Source of the DNA: Chlorobiota bacterium
GTDB taxonomy: Bacteria; Bacteroidota; Ignavibacteria; SZUA-365; JAADGX01
Assembly (NCBI GenBank): GCA_013152135.1
Contig: JAADGX010000217.1
Coordinates: 1-12,257, forward strand
Length of the DNA stretch: 12,257 nt
Direction of reading: 5' to 3'
Shown one piece after another: positions 1-7,311 of the stretch; within the stretch, counting starts at the first letter, position 1, and every line of letters starts with the position of its first letter. Both the position numbers and the translations under genes were made by a program. The notes below the pieces were generated by a model. It was not told the DNA's origin. It searched no databases and worked only from the letters and a program-made list of their open reading frames with translations.

Positions 1-1
1 C

Positions 2-2215
2 AGTTTGTACGATGCGATCAAGGCGTCCCTGCCGCAAGGCATTGAAATCGAGACTGAACAGTACGCGCACATCTCGACCGATGACGTGCAGGGTGCGCTG
101 GTACACTACGCGCGCTCGCGGGCGAAACGGGCGATTCTCGAGACGCTTGCTTCGGGCGAGTACGTGTCGTTTTCCGACCTGGAGACGCTGACCGGCGTTT
201 CCAACGTCGCGAATCACATGCGGGCGCTGGAACGGGAAGGACTGGTGCGCGTCGAAACGGTAATGGAGCGCCCCAAGGTCCGCCCCAAGAAGATCTCCCA
301 CGTGCGCCTGCTCTTCCCGTGGACCCGCGAGGAGAAAATGCGGGAAGCGGTGACGATACTCGAGAAGCGCGCGCCCAAGCAGGTCAACGTTCTCACCACG
401 TTGTACACCGCGTACAAGCAGGGGCGGGAATCGATGCCGTTGGCCGAACTCCTGCAAGCGGCGGGAGCATCGTCGGGCACGGTTCGGGCACTGGTGGAAA
501 AGGAACTGGTGGTCGTCGAGCAGGTGGAAAAGATACGCCGTTACGCGTCTCATTTCACGGAAAAATTCGTTCAACACGTTCTCAATCCTGACCAGCAGCG
601 GGCGCTGGAGAAGGTCACTGCGTATATCGACAAGGGGGAATTCGAAGCCTTCCTGCTGTACGGCGTTACGGCCAGCGGGAAAACCCAGGTGTACATCGAG
701 ACGTTGCGGCACGCCCTGGACGCCGGGAAAACGGCGCTTGTCCTGGTGCCGGAAATCGCGCTCACCCCCCAGCTCGTGTTCCGGTTCACGTCGGCTTTCG
801 GAGATGACGTTATCGTCATGCACAGTCGCATGGGACTCGGGGAACGGTACGACGCCTGGCGCCTTGTGCGCGAGGAAAAAGTGCGCGTCGTGGTGGGCGT
901 GCGGTCTGCCGTGTTCGCGCCGTTGAAAAACCTGGGCGTCGTCATCGTGGACGAAGAGCACGAGGCCACGTACAAGCAATCGGACATGACGCCGCGGTAC
1001 CATGCCCGCGACGTGGCCGTCGTGCGGGCGCGTTTCAATGATTGTCCCGTCGTTCTGGGTAGTGCCACGCCGTCGGGCGAAAGCTGGCACAACTCGGTGG
1101 AGAAGAAGTACCACCGTGTCTGTTTGCCCAGGCGTGTCGAGAATATTCCCCTGCCACGGATCATCGTGGTCGATCTTCGTGAAGCCCGGAAAGCGGGGAC
1201 GCTTCACGGTTCGCTCTCCGGGGAATTGATCGACGCCGTGCGGGAGCGACTGAAGAGGAAGGAAGGAGTCATTCTCTTGCAGAACCGCCGTGGTTACGCG
1301 CCGCACCTCGAATGCCGCGACTGCGGCCACGTCGAATCCTGCGATAACTGCAGCATTTCGCTCACGTACCATAAGGTCCAGCACCGGTTGCGCTGTCATT
1401 ACTGCGGTGCGTCCCGCGCCGTCCCCGAGGCGTGTCCACGGTGCGGGGGTGCGGACCTGGAGACGGTCGGAACGGGTACACAGCGCGTGGAGGAGGACCT
1501 GGAACGATACCTCCCGGATGCGCGGGTAATCCGTATGGATCTCGACACGACCACGCACAAGAGGGCGTTCGATACGTACCTTTCCGCTTTTGCCGACCGC
1601 CAGGCGGACATCCTGCTCGGCACCCAGATGGTGGCGAAAGGCCTGGACCTTCCGCACGTAACCCTGGTGGGCGTAATCAACGCGGATAACCAGCTCTTTC
1701 TTCCGGATTTCCGTTCCGGGGAACGCACCTTCCAGCTTCTCACACAAGTGTCGGGACGTTCCGGAAGGACCACTACCGAGGGCGAAGTCATCATTCAGAC
1801 CGCCCACCCGGATCACCCGGTCATTCAAAAGGTCGTGCGCCACGATTACGAACTGTTCATCGAAGAGGAACTCGACGTCCGGCGGAAGCTGAACTATCCG
1901 CCGTTCACCCGGCTGGTGCTGCTCGAATGCAGCGGAAGTGACGAGAGCAAGACCGCCGCCGCCGCCGCCCGTCTTTCGGAAATGATACCGAAGCAATCGA
2001 AACTGCTCTCCAGGAGCGAGGTGACCCCCGCCGCGATATACAGGGTCAATCGCCGGTACCGCTTCCACATTCTCCTGAGGGTGCGGAAAAGCGCGGACCC
2101 CGGGAACAGGCTGTTTCGCGCGTATATCTACACCGTGATACAAAAATGGCATGCTGAAAAAGACCATCGCGGAGTCCGGTTGACAATCGACGTGGATCCG
2201 CAGGAGTTCATGTAG
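2..2215 (+). CDS. priA: Primosomal protein N' (PriA), replication-restart helicase, 5'-partial
   Basis: PriA is a superfamily 2 3'-5' DNA helicase that recognises stalled forks and starts reloading of the replicative helicase. The frame is open to the left edge. The first possible start is a TTG at base 5, but the residues there already match the inside of PriA, after the N-terminal 3'-DNA-binding domain, so roughly the first 80-100 residues probably lie outside the window. Numbering from that TTG: a winged-helix region at about 30-180; Walker A GVTASGKT at 220-227; DEEH box at 316-319; eight zinc-binding cysteines at 437, 440, 446, 449, 464, 467, 477 and 480 inserted between the helicase lobes; motif V GTQMVAKGLD at 539-548; motif VI QVSGRSGR at 581-588 (serine where QVAGRAGR is usual); then the C-terminal domain to residue 736. 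No frameshift or missing catalytic residue is seen. The stop lies 2 nt before anmK. The identification is secure; only the start is unknown. Confidence 0.96.
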   Translation, partial: SLYDAIKASLPQGIEIETEQYAHISTDDVQGALVHYARSRAKRAILETLASGEYVSFSDLETLTGVSNVANHMRALEREGLVRVETVMERPKVRPKKISHVRLLFPWTREEKMREAVTILEKRAPKQVNVLTTLYTAYKQGRESMPLAELLQAAGASSGTVRALVEKELVVVEQVEKIRRYASHFTEKFVQHVLNPDQQRALEKVTAYIDKGEFEAFLLYGVTASGKTQVYIETLRHALDAGKTALVLVPEIALTPQLVFRFTSAFGDDVIVMHSRMGLGERYDAWRLVREEKVRVVVGVRSAVFAPLKNLGVVIVDEEHEATYKQSDMTPRYHARDVAVVRARFNDCPVVLGSATPSGESWHNSVEKKYHRVCLPRRVENIPLPRIIVVDLREARKAGTLHGSLSGELIDAVRERLKRKEGVILLQNRRGYAPHLECRDCGHVESCDNCSISLTYHKVQHRLRCHYCGASRAVPEACPRCGGADLETVGTGTQRVEEDLERYLPDARVIRMDLDTTTHKRAFDTYLSAFADRQADILLGTQMVAKGLDLPHVTLVGVINADNQLFLPDFRSGERTFQLLTQVSGRSGRTTTEGEVIIQTAHPDHPVIQKVVRHDYELFIEEELDVRRKLNYPPFTRLVLLECSGSDESKTAAAAARLSEMIPKQSKLLSRSEVTPAAIYRVNRRYRFHILLRVRKSADPGNRLFRAYIYTVIQKWHAEKDHRGVRLTIDVDPQEFM

Positions 2216-2217
2216 AG

Positions 2218-3408
2218 ATGGCGACTCCCCACGAGTATCTCCGTGATTTGCGGGAAAAGCCGGAACGCCTCGTGGCGGGCGTGATGTCCGGAACCTCGAT
2301 GGATGGGATCGACGTGGCCCTCGTGCGCTTGCGCGGATGCGGCACGGACACGGAGTGGGCGCTGGAGGGAAAAGGGGTGTATCCGTTCCCGGAGGACGTC
2401 CGGGCGTTGTTGAGAAAGAACTCCCGTCCCGAATCCAGCCGGGTGGACGAGATATCGATGCTGCACGCCGTCCTGGGGCGGCTGTACGCGGACGCGGTTC
2501 TGCGCTGCATCGAAGAAAGTGAATTGCCCGCGGAGGGGCTGGACCTGGCGGGCATTCACGGGCAGACACTGTTCCATCAACCCGAAGCCGTCACGCTTGG
2601 GGGGCACTCGATCCGGTCCACGTACCAGGTCGGATCGGGAGCGGAAGCGGCGCATCGCCTCGGTGTTCCGGTCATCGTGGATTTTCGCAGCGCGGACGTG
2701 GCCGCGGGAGGACAAGGCGCGCCGCTCGTTCCGTACGTGGATGCCCTTCTCTTCGGATCAACCCGCAAAGACCGCGTCCTGGTCAATATCGGCGGTATCG
2801 CCAACCTTACGATCCTGGTTCGAGGGTCGAGGATTGGTGAGGTCATTGCCTACGATGTTGGTCCGGGGAACTGCCTCGTGGATGCCATGATGCAGCGGTT
2901 CTTCGGGAGACCGTTTGACGAAGGGGGAGCAACCGCCGCGCGCGGCGCGATCATCGAGGAATTATTGTATCGCATGCACGAGCATCCGTTTTTTCAGCAG
3001 CGACCGCCGAAATCTACGGGCACGGATGTTTTCGGCGAGCGGTTTCTGGACGCGCTGCTCGGTTTTCCTGAATCGAAGAACAAGTCCCCCGAGGATCTCG
3101 TTGCAACCGCCACGCGCTTCACAGCGGAAATTATCACCCGGGCGGTTCTCGAATACGATTTGCCGGAATGCGAAGTGCTGGTGGGCGGTGGCGGAACGAG
3201 GAACAAGACCCTGATGGATCACCTCGAACGTCTCCTCCCCGGGATCAGCGTATCAAGCTCGTCGGTACTGATTGATCCCGACATAAAAGAAGCGTTTTGC
3301 TTTGCCGTTTTGGCCAATGAATGGCTCTTCGGGCAGCCCGCTAACGTGCCGAACGTCACCGGTGCTCGGCGCCACGCGCTGCTCGGCGCCTGTTATTTCC
3401 CCTTTTAA
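2218..3408 (+). CDS. anmK: Anhydro-N-acetylmuramic acid kinase
   Basis: AnmK opens the 1,6-anhydro ring of anhydroMurNAc while phosphorylating it, giving MurNAc-6-phosphate. This is a cytoplasmic step of peptidoglycan recycling. The 396-residue product is slightly longer than the usual 370 or so because of an N-terminal extension of about 17 residues. Visible family motifs: GVMSGTSMDGID at 21-32 (ATP phosphate binding), HGQT at 114-117, VDFRSADVAAGGQGAPL at 154-170 (contains the Asp of the DFR motif taken as catalytic base in the family), NIGGIANLT at 190-198, DVGPGN at 213-218, LVGGGGTRN at 321-329, KEAFCFAVLA at 357-366 and the C-terminal PNVTGA at 378-383. The ATG at 2218 lies 2 nt after the priA stop, and AGGAG at 2202-2206 inside priA is 11 nt upstream, so translation is probably coupled to priA. 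No partner recycling genes (nagZ, murQ, ampG) are in the window. All expected motifs are present, so it is probably active. Confidence 0.96.
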   Translation: MATPHEYLRDLREKPERLVAGVMSGTSMDGIDVALVRLRGCGTDTEWALEGKGVYPFPEDVRALLRKNSRPESSRVDEISMLHAVLGRLYADAVLRCIEESELPAEGLDLAGIHGQTLFHQPEAVTLGGHSIRSTYQVGSGAEAAHRLGVPVIVDFRSADVAAGGQGAPLVPYVDALLFGSTRKDRVLVNIGGIANLTILVRGSRIGEVIAYDVGPGNCLVDAMMQRFFGRPFDEGGATAARGAIIEELLYRMHEHPFFQQRPPKSTGTDVFGERFLDALLGFPESKNKSPEDLVATATRFTAEIITRAVLEYDLPECEVLVGGGGTRNKTLMDHLERLLPGISVSSSSVLIDPDIKEAFCFAVLANEWLFGQPANVPNVTGARRHALLGACYFPF

Positions 3409-3540
3409 GCCCTGCTGGCTCGACAGTTCAACCGTGAGCAATATTCATCATGCGCGCCATAATGATACATGCCGAAAAATACAATTGTCTTTTATGTAAC
3501 CTCTTATTTTTGAAGGATTTGCAGAAATAGACTCAAGCAA

Positions 3541-3560
3541 TTTTTTAATCAAAAAAAAGT
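3541..3560 (+). promoter_or_regulatory. A/T tract, possible UP element of the nrdJ promoter
   Basis: A run of six T, the bases AATC and a run of eight A end about 10 nt upstream of the -35 hexamer. That is the position where UP elements contact the alpha subunit C-terminal domain of RNA polymerase. The tract stands out against the GC-rich surroundings. The role is inferred from position and composition; the tract could also be bent DNA with no promoter role, or the U-run of a weak anmK terminator. Confidence 0.45.
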
Positions 3561-3570
3561 ACAAACCCTC

Positions 3571-3599
3571 TTGACAAATTGTTTAAAAGACCGTAACTT
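3571..3599 (+). promoter_or_regulatory. Sigma70-like promoter for nrdJ
   Basis: A perfect -35 hexamer TTGACA (3571-3576) is followed by exactly 17 nt and then TAACTT (3594-3599), which keeps the first two bases and last base of the -10 consensus. An A/T tract lies just upstream. Transcription would start at about 3606, giving a leader of nearly 200 nt before nrdJ. The same bases also give TTG, 20 nt, then TAACTTTC, which resembles the Bacteroidota -33/-7 pattern (TTG and TAnnTTTG) with one mismatch, so the call does not depend on which sigma type the organism uses. Confidence 0.65.
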
Positions 3600-3620
3600 T
3601 CGAACCGCCTTTTGTCTTTA

Positions 3621-3728
3621 ACTCAACCAATTGGCAGTCTCTCATACATGAAGAATTCGCTCTCGCCATGGCTTCGTTTGATTCCTTGTTATATGTTTTG
3701 ATGTTGGTGAAGAGGATGCAGGTTGAGT
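3621..3728 (+). repeat. 8-bp inverted repeat spanning the nrdJ leader
   Basis: ACTCAACC at 3621-3628 is exactly complementary to GGTTGAGT at 3721-3728, with 92 nt between. In the transcript from the 3571 promoter this would close a large structured domain starting about 15 nt after the start point. A perfect 8-bp match somewhere in a 200-nt leader is not very unlikely by chance, so the structure is only a suggestion. Confidence 0.3.
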
Positions 3729-3743
3729 GTTGTTTTTAAATAA

Positions 3744-3757
3744 GTAAACCGTTTTAC
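3744..3757. promoter_or_regulatory. 14-bp near-palindrome upstream of nrdJ, possible operator
   Basis: The bases GTAAACCGTTTTAC match their own reverse complement at 12 of 14 positions. The site lies about 46 nt before the nrdJ start. Its right half continues into the octamer GTTTTACC, which recurs at 3783-3790. It could be a protein binding site or a small RNA hairpin (GTAAA with TTTAC). It does not match the NrdR box as I know it. Confidence 0.3.
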
Positions 3758-3790
3758 CCATAGATTTCCGTTTTCCGGAAAGGTTTTACC
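3751..3790. repeat. Direct repeat GTTTTACC (two copies)
   Basis: The octamer GTTTTACC occurs at 3751-3758 and again at 3783-3790, 32 bp apart start to start (about three helical turns). The second copy ends 3 nt before the AGGAG ribosome site of nrdJ. Between them lies a small hairpin. The duplication is read directly; a regulatory role is inference. Confidence 0.4.
3765..3781 (+). promoter_or_regulatory. Small hairpin just upstream of the nrdJ ribosome site
   Basis: TTTCCG (3765-3770) pairs exactly with CGGAAA (3776-3781) around a 5-nt loop. It is not followed by a T-run on the coding strand, so it is not a terminator. It sits 12 nt before the Shine-Dalgarno and could affect ribosome access or transcript stability. 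Confidence 0.35.
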
Positions 3791-3793
3791 AGC

Positions 3794-3798
3794 AGGAG
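3794..3798 (+). promoter_or_regulatory. Ribosome binding site of nrdJ
   Basis: AGGAG lies 5 nt before the ATG at 3804. It is the clearest Shine-Dalgarno site in the window and fixes the nrdJ start, in agreement with the conserved N-terminal sequence of the protein. Confidence 0.8.
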
Positions 3799-3803
3799 TT
3801 CAG

Positions 3804-6800
3804 ATGCACATCGAACGCAGGTACACTCGTCCTGACACCAATCCCTTCGACATGTTCAAGTACACCCGCCGTTCTTCGATTCTGAGGAACCCGGACGGCA
3901 GTGTCGTCTTTTCCATGGAAAACATCGAGGTTCCGGAGCAATGGTCGCAGATGGCCACGGATATCCTCGCACAGAAATATTTCCGGAAAACCGGTGTGCC
4001 CCAGTATGACGAAGAAGGGAACCCGGTGCTCGATGAGAACGGAAATCAGGTCCTGGGTGGCGAGCACAGTATCAAGGAAGTTGTGCGTCGCATGGCCGGC
4101 ACCTGGACGCACTGGGGAAGGACCTATGGTTACTTCGATACCGAGGAAGACGCCGAAGCGTTTCACGACGAAGTATGTTATATGCTTCTCCAGCAGATGG
4201 GAGCGCCGAATTCGCCGCAGTGGTTCAACACCGGCCTTGCGTGGGCGTACAACATCACCGGGCAATCGCAGGGCCATTACTACGTCGATCCGGATACCGG
4301 TGATATCGTCAGGTCGAAGGACGCCTACACGCATCCCCAGCCGCATGCCTGTTTCATCCAGTCGGTTGCGGACGACCTGGTCAACGACGGCGGTATTTTC
4401 GATCTCGTAACGAGGGAAGCCCGCGTGTTCAAGTACGGTTCCGGGACGGGCAGCAATTTCAGCAAGCTGCGCGCAAAGGACGAACCGCTTTCCGGCGGAG
4501 GGAAAAGCTCCGGCCTGATGTCCTTTCTGAAGATATTCGACCGGGCGGCGGGCGCGGTGAAATCGGGCGGAACAACCCGGCGTGCGGCAAAGATGGTGGT
4601 CCTGGATATCGACCACCCGGACGTCGAGGAATTCATCGACTGGAAAATGTTCGAGGAGCAGAAAGTCGCCAGCATGGTGTCGGGCAGTCGAATCTGTCGC
4701 CTGCATCTTCAAAACATCATGCGTATCGCGCGGGAGACGGAGAACACGGATTACCGGAAAAATCGGCTCCTTGCGGAAGCAGTACGCAAGGCCCGCGGCG
4801 CCGCCGTTCCGATGAATTATATCCTCCGCGTGCTGCGGTTGGTGGAACTGGGAAAAACGGAGATCGACTTCCCCGTATTCAACACGCATTATGAATCCGA
4901 GGCGTACGCCACTGTCAGCGGGCAGAACGCGAACAACAGCGTCCGGGTTACCAACGACTTTCTGCGGGCGGTTGAAGAGGACCTCGAGTGGCATCTGCGA
5001 TACCGGACGACGGGCGAGGTGGCGAAAACGATTCGGGCGCGGGAATTGTGGGACAGGATATCTCTCGCGACCTGGGCCAGCGCCGATCCCGGCCTCCAGT
5101 ACGATACGACCATCAACGAATGGCACACCTGTCCCGTGGACGGCCGTATCAACGCCAGCAATCCCTGCTCGGAGTACATGTTCCTGGACGACACGGCGTG
5201 CAATCTCGCATCACTCAACCTGAAGCATTTTCTTGATGCCACGACCGGTGAATTCGACGTCGAGAGTTTTCGGCACGCGGCCCGCTTGTGGACGATCGTG
5301 CTGGAGATATCGGTTCAAATGGCACAGTTCCCCAGTCGAGAAGTCGCCCTGAAAAGTTACCAGTTTCGCACGCTCGGCCTGGGTTACGCCAATCTCGGGA
5401 CGATTCTCATGATGTCCGGCATACCGTACGACAGCGAAAAGGGACGCGCCATTGCGGGCGCGATCACGGCAATCATGTGTGGCGAGGCGTATGCCACCAG
5501 CGCGGAAATGGCGCGCGACCTCGGTACGTTTCCCCGGTTCCCCCAGAACCGGCAACACATGCTTCGGGTCATCAGGAATCATCGTCGTGCCGCCTACAAT
5601 ACCAGCGAGAAAGAGTACGAGGGACTATCCATTACGCCTCAGGGGATCAAGCCGGAAGTCTGCCCGGAATATATGGTCGCCGCCGCGCGCGACGCGTGGG
5701 ACAAGGCGCTGGAACTGGGCGAAAAGCACGGGTACCGCAATGCGCAGGTAACGGTCATCGCGCCGACCGGGACCATCGGGCTGGTCATGGACTGCGACAC
5801 CACGGGTATCGAGCCGGATTTCGCCATCGTGAAATTCAAGAAACTGGCGGGTGGCGGTTACTTCAAGATCGTGAACCAGAGCGTTCACAAGGCGCTGGAA
5901 ATGCTCGGGTACACGGATCGCCAGATCGAGGATATCGAGAAATACACGCGAGGTCATGGCACGTTCGTGGAGTCTCCGCATATCAACCGGGAGACGCTGA
6001 AACAGAAGGGATTCACGGACGAAAAGATCGACCTGTTGGAAAAGGAACTCGACAACGTGTTCGAGATCAAGTTCGCCTTCAACAAGTGGTTGCTGGGAGA
6101 AGAATTCTGCAACCAGTTGGGCTTTTCCGGCAACGAGTTGAACTCGCCCACGTTCAACATGCTGACGGCGCTCGGTTTTACCAGGGAAGAAATAGAGGAA
6201 GCCAACCGCTATATCTGCGGTACCATGACGATTGAAGGAGCGCCGCACCTCAAAGAAGAACACTACCAGGTGTTCGATTGCGCCAACCGCTGCGGGCGTA
6301 TCGGCCGGCGTTACATCAGTTACGAGGCTCACATACGGATGATGGCAGCCGTTCAGCCGTTCATCTCCGGAGCGATTTCCAAGACGATCAACATGCCCGC
6401 GGATGCGACCATCGAGGACGTGTCGCGGGCGTACATGCTTTCGTGGAAGCTCATGACGAAGGCCAACGCCCTGTACCGCGACGGTTCCAAGCTTTCCCAA
6501 CCGCTGAGTTCGGTCAGCGACGAGGAGGAGGACGAGTTGACCTTGATCGGGAAGGACCCGGAGGACGTGGACGAGCGCGTGGGTCCGAAGGAAATACAAC
6601 AGGCGGTGGCCCGGCGGCCGGTGCGCCGCAAATTGCCCGCACGGCGGCAAGGGTACGTGCGCGAAGCCGTGGTCGGCGGACACAAGGTGTATCTTCGTAC
6701 CGGCGAATACCCGGACGGCACCCTCGGCGAGATCTTCATCGACATGTACAAGGAGGGCGCGTCGTTCAAGGGGTTGCTCAATTGCTTCGCCGTTCTCGCT

Positions 6801-7241
6801 TCGAAGGCGCTGCAATACGGCGTTCCCTTACAAGAACTGGTGGATTCGTTCACCTTTACCAGGTTCGATCCCGCAGGCTCGGTGATCGGTCATGAAAGCA
6901 TCAAGAACGCGACATCCATACTCGATTACGTGTTCCGCGATCTCGGGTATGAATACCTGCACATCACGGATTTCATTCACGTCAAATCGGTCGACGAGGA
7001 ACGGGAGAAGCCGCTGAGCGGATTCAACACGCCGCCGCAGCTCGTCGCCAGCGCGCAGAAAACGACCAAGGTGGCGATGGCCGTCGGTGAATCCGAGACA
7101 TCCGGAGACCCAAGCTACGCAACCGCCCGGGTCCAGGGATACACGGGCGAACAGTGTAACAATTGCGGATCCATGAGGGTGAAACGCAACGGCGCCTGCA
7201 CCGTGTGCGAGGATTGCGGTTCCACTACCGGGTGCTCGTAA
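3804..7241 (+). CDS. nrdJ: Adenosylcobalamin-dependent (class II) ribonucleotide reductase
   Basis: NrdJ reduces ribonucleotides to deoxyribonucleotides in the cytoplasm using a thiyl radical made with adenosylcobalamin, independent of oxygen. At 1145 residues it is the long form of the family. Visible parts: the N-terminal block NPDGSVVF...WSQ...QKYFRKTGVP at about 29-66; HACFIQ with Cys183, expected to form the redox pair with Cys466 in DDTACNLASLNL; NPCSEY at 453-458 with Asn453, Cys455 (thiyl-radical position) and Glu457; APTGTIG at 653-659; an acidic linker at about 905-925; a TSCPD-type domain at about 945-1060 (VVGGHKVYLRTGEYPDGTLGEIF, then FTRFDPAGSVIG); a C-terminal zinc-ribbon-like tail with Cys1118, 1121, 1132, 1135, 1138 and 1144, which in the family carries reducing equivalents to the active site. 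No ATP-cone is evident at the N-terminus. The start is fixed by AGGAG at 3794-3798. The gene has its own promoter and a strong terminator, so it is likely monocistronic. No small subunit or activase is nearby, as expected for class II. Confidence 0.96.
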   Translation: MHIERRYTRPDTNPFDMFKYTRRSSILRNPDGSVVFSMENIEVPEQWSQMATDILAQKYFRKTGVPQYDEEGNPVLDENGNQVLGGEHSIKEVVRRMAGTWTHWGRTYGYFDTEEDAEAFHDEVCYMLLQQMGAPNSPQWFNTGLAWAYNITGQSQGHYYVDPDTGDIVRSKDAYTHPQPHACFIQSVADDLVNDGGIFDLVTREARVFKYGSGTGSNFSKLRAKDEPLSGGGKSSGLMSFLKIFDRAAGAVKSGGTTRRAAKMVVLDIDHPDVEEFIDWKMFEEQKVASMVSGSRICRLHLQNIMRIARETENTDYRKNRLLAEAVRKARGAAVPMNYILRVLRLVELGKTEIDFPVFNTHYESEAYATVSGQNANNSVRVTNDFLRAVEEDLEWHLRYRTTGEVAKTIRARELWDRISLATWASADPGLQYDTTINEWHTCPVDGRINASNPCSEYMFLDDTACNLASLNLKHFLDATTGEFDVESFRHAARLWTIVLEISVQMAQFPSREVALKSYQFRTLGLGYANLGTILMMSGIPYDSEKGRAIAGAITAIMCGEAYATSAEMARDLGTFPRFPQNRQHMLRVIRNHRRAAYNTSEKEYEGLSITPQGIKPEVCPEYMVAAARDAWDKALELGEKHGYRNAQVTVIAPTGTIGLVMDCDTTGIEPDFAIVKFKKLAGGGYFKIVNQSVHKALEMLGYTDRQIEDIEKYTRGHGTFVESPHINRETLKQKGFTDEKIDLLEKELDNVFEIKFAFNKWLLGEEFCNQLGFSGNELNSPTFNMLTALGFTREEIEEANRYICGTMTIEGAPHLKEEHYQVFDCANRCGRIGRRYISYEAHIRMMAAVQPFISGAISKTINMPADATIEDVSRAYMLSWKLMTKANALYRDGSKLSQPLSSVSDEEEDELTLIGKDPEDVDERVGPKEIQQAVARRPVRRKLPARRQGYVREAVVGGHKVYLRTGEYPDGTLGEIFIDMYKEGASFKGLLNCFAVLASKALQYGVPLQELVDSFTFTRFDPAGSVIGHESIKNATSILDYVFRDLGYEYLHITDFIHVKSVDEEREKPLSGFNTPPQLVASAQKTTKVAMAVGESETSGDPSYATARVQGYTGEQCNNCGSMRVKRNGACTVCEDCGSTTGCS

Positions 7242-7265
7242 GACCGGTCGGGTTATCATTCTTTT

Positions 7266-7306
7266 CGGGGAGACATTCGCGAATGAATGCCTCCCCGTCT
7301 TATTTT
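7266..7306 (+). terminator. Rho-independent terminator of nrdJ
   Basis: The stem is CGGGGAG (7266-7272), one mismatched base, CATTC (7274-7278), a 6-nt loop, GAATG (7285-7289), one mismatched base, then CTCCCCG (7291-7297). It is followed by the T-rich TCTTATTTT (7298-7306). Twelve pairs, GC-rich at the base, make it a strong intrinsic terminator. It starts 25 nt after the nrdJ stop and ends only 5 nt before the first possible ATG of the next gene, so it also lies in that gene's leader. Confidence 0.9.
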
Positions 7307-7311
7307 AGGGC

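Larger units (their letters stand above)
3409..3803. other. AT-rich intergenic region with nrdJ control signals
   Basis: This 395-nt gap is the only long non-coding stretch in the window and is much richer in A and T than the genes around it. It holds, left to right: no clear anmK terminator; an A/T tract at 3541-3560; a sigma70-like promoter at 3571-3599; a leader of nearly 200 nt containing an 8-bp inverted repeat (3621-3628 with 3721-3728) and two short open frames without a good ribosome site; then a near-palindrome, a repeated octamer, a small hairpin and the nrdJ ribosome site. I saw no cobalamin riboswitch B12-box and no recognisable NrdR box. No tRNA or repeat array is present. Confidence 0.75.

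Noticed and set aside
3519..3546. Possible anmK terminator (TTGC pairing with GCAA before a T-run)
   Set aside because: The stem is only 4 bp with a 14-nt loop; too weak to call. The T-run is better explained as part of the A/T tract upstream of the nrdJ promoter.
3627..3634. Palindrome CCAATTGG
   Set aside because: A single 8-bp palindrome without a loop or second copy; expected by chance.
3600..3803. Cobalamin riboswitch in the nrdJ leader
   Set aside because: I looked for the B12-box core and its flanking stems and found none. B12 riboswitches also normally repress the B12-independent reductases rather than nrdJ.
3786..5126. Long antisense open frame of 446 codons opposite nrdJ
   Set aside because: It mirrors the codon pattern of the certain nrdJ gene in GC-rich DNA, reads as low-complexity Arg/His/Val-rich sequence with no motif, and has no ribosome site.
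5625..6815. Antisense open frame of 396 codons opposite nrdJ
   Set aside because: Same reason: a shadow of conserved nrdJ coding sequence, without family motifs or start signals.
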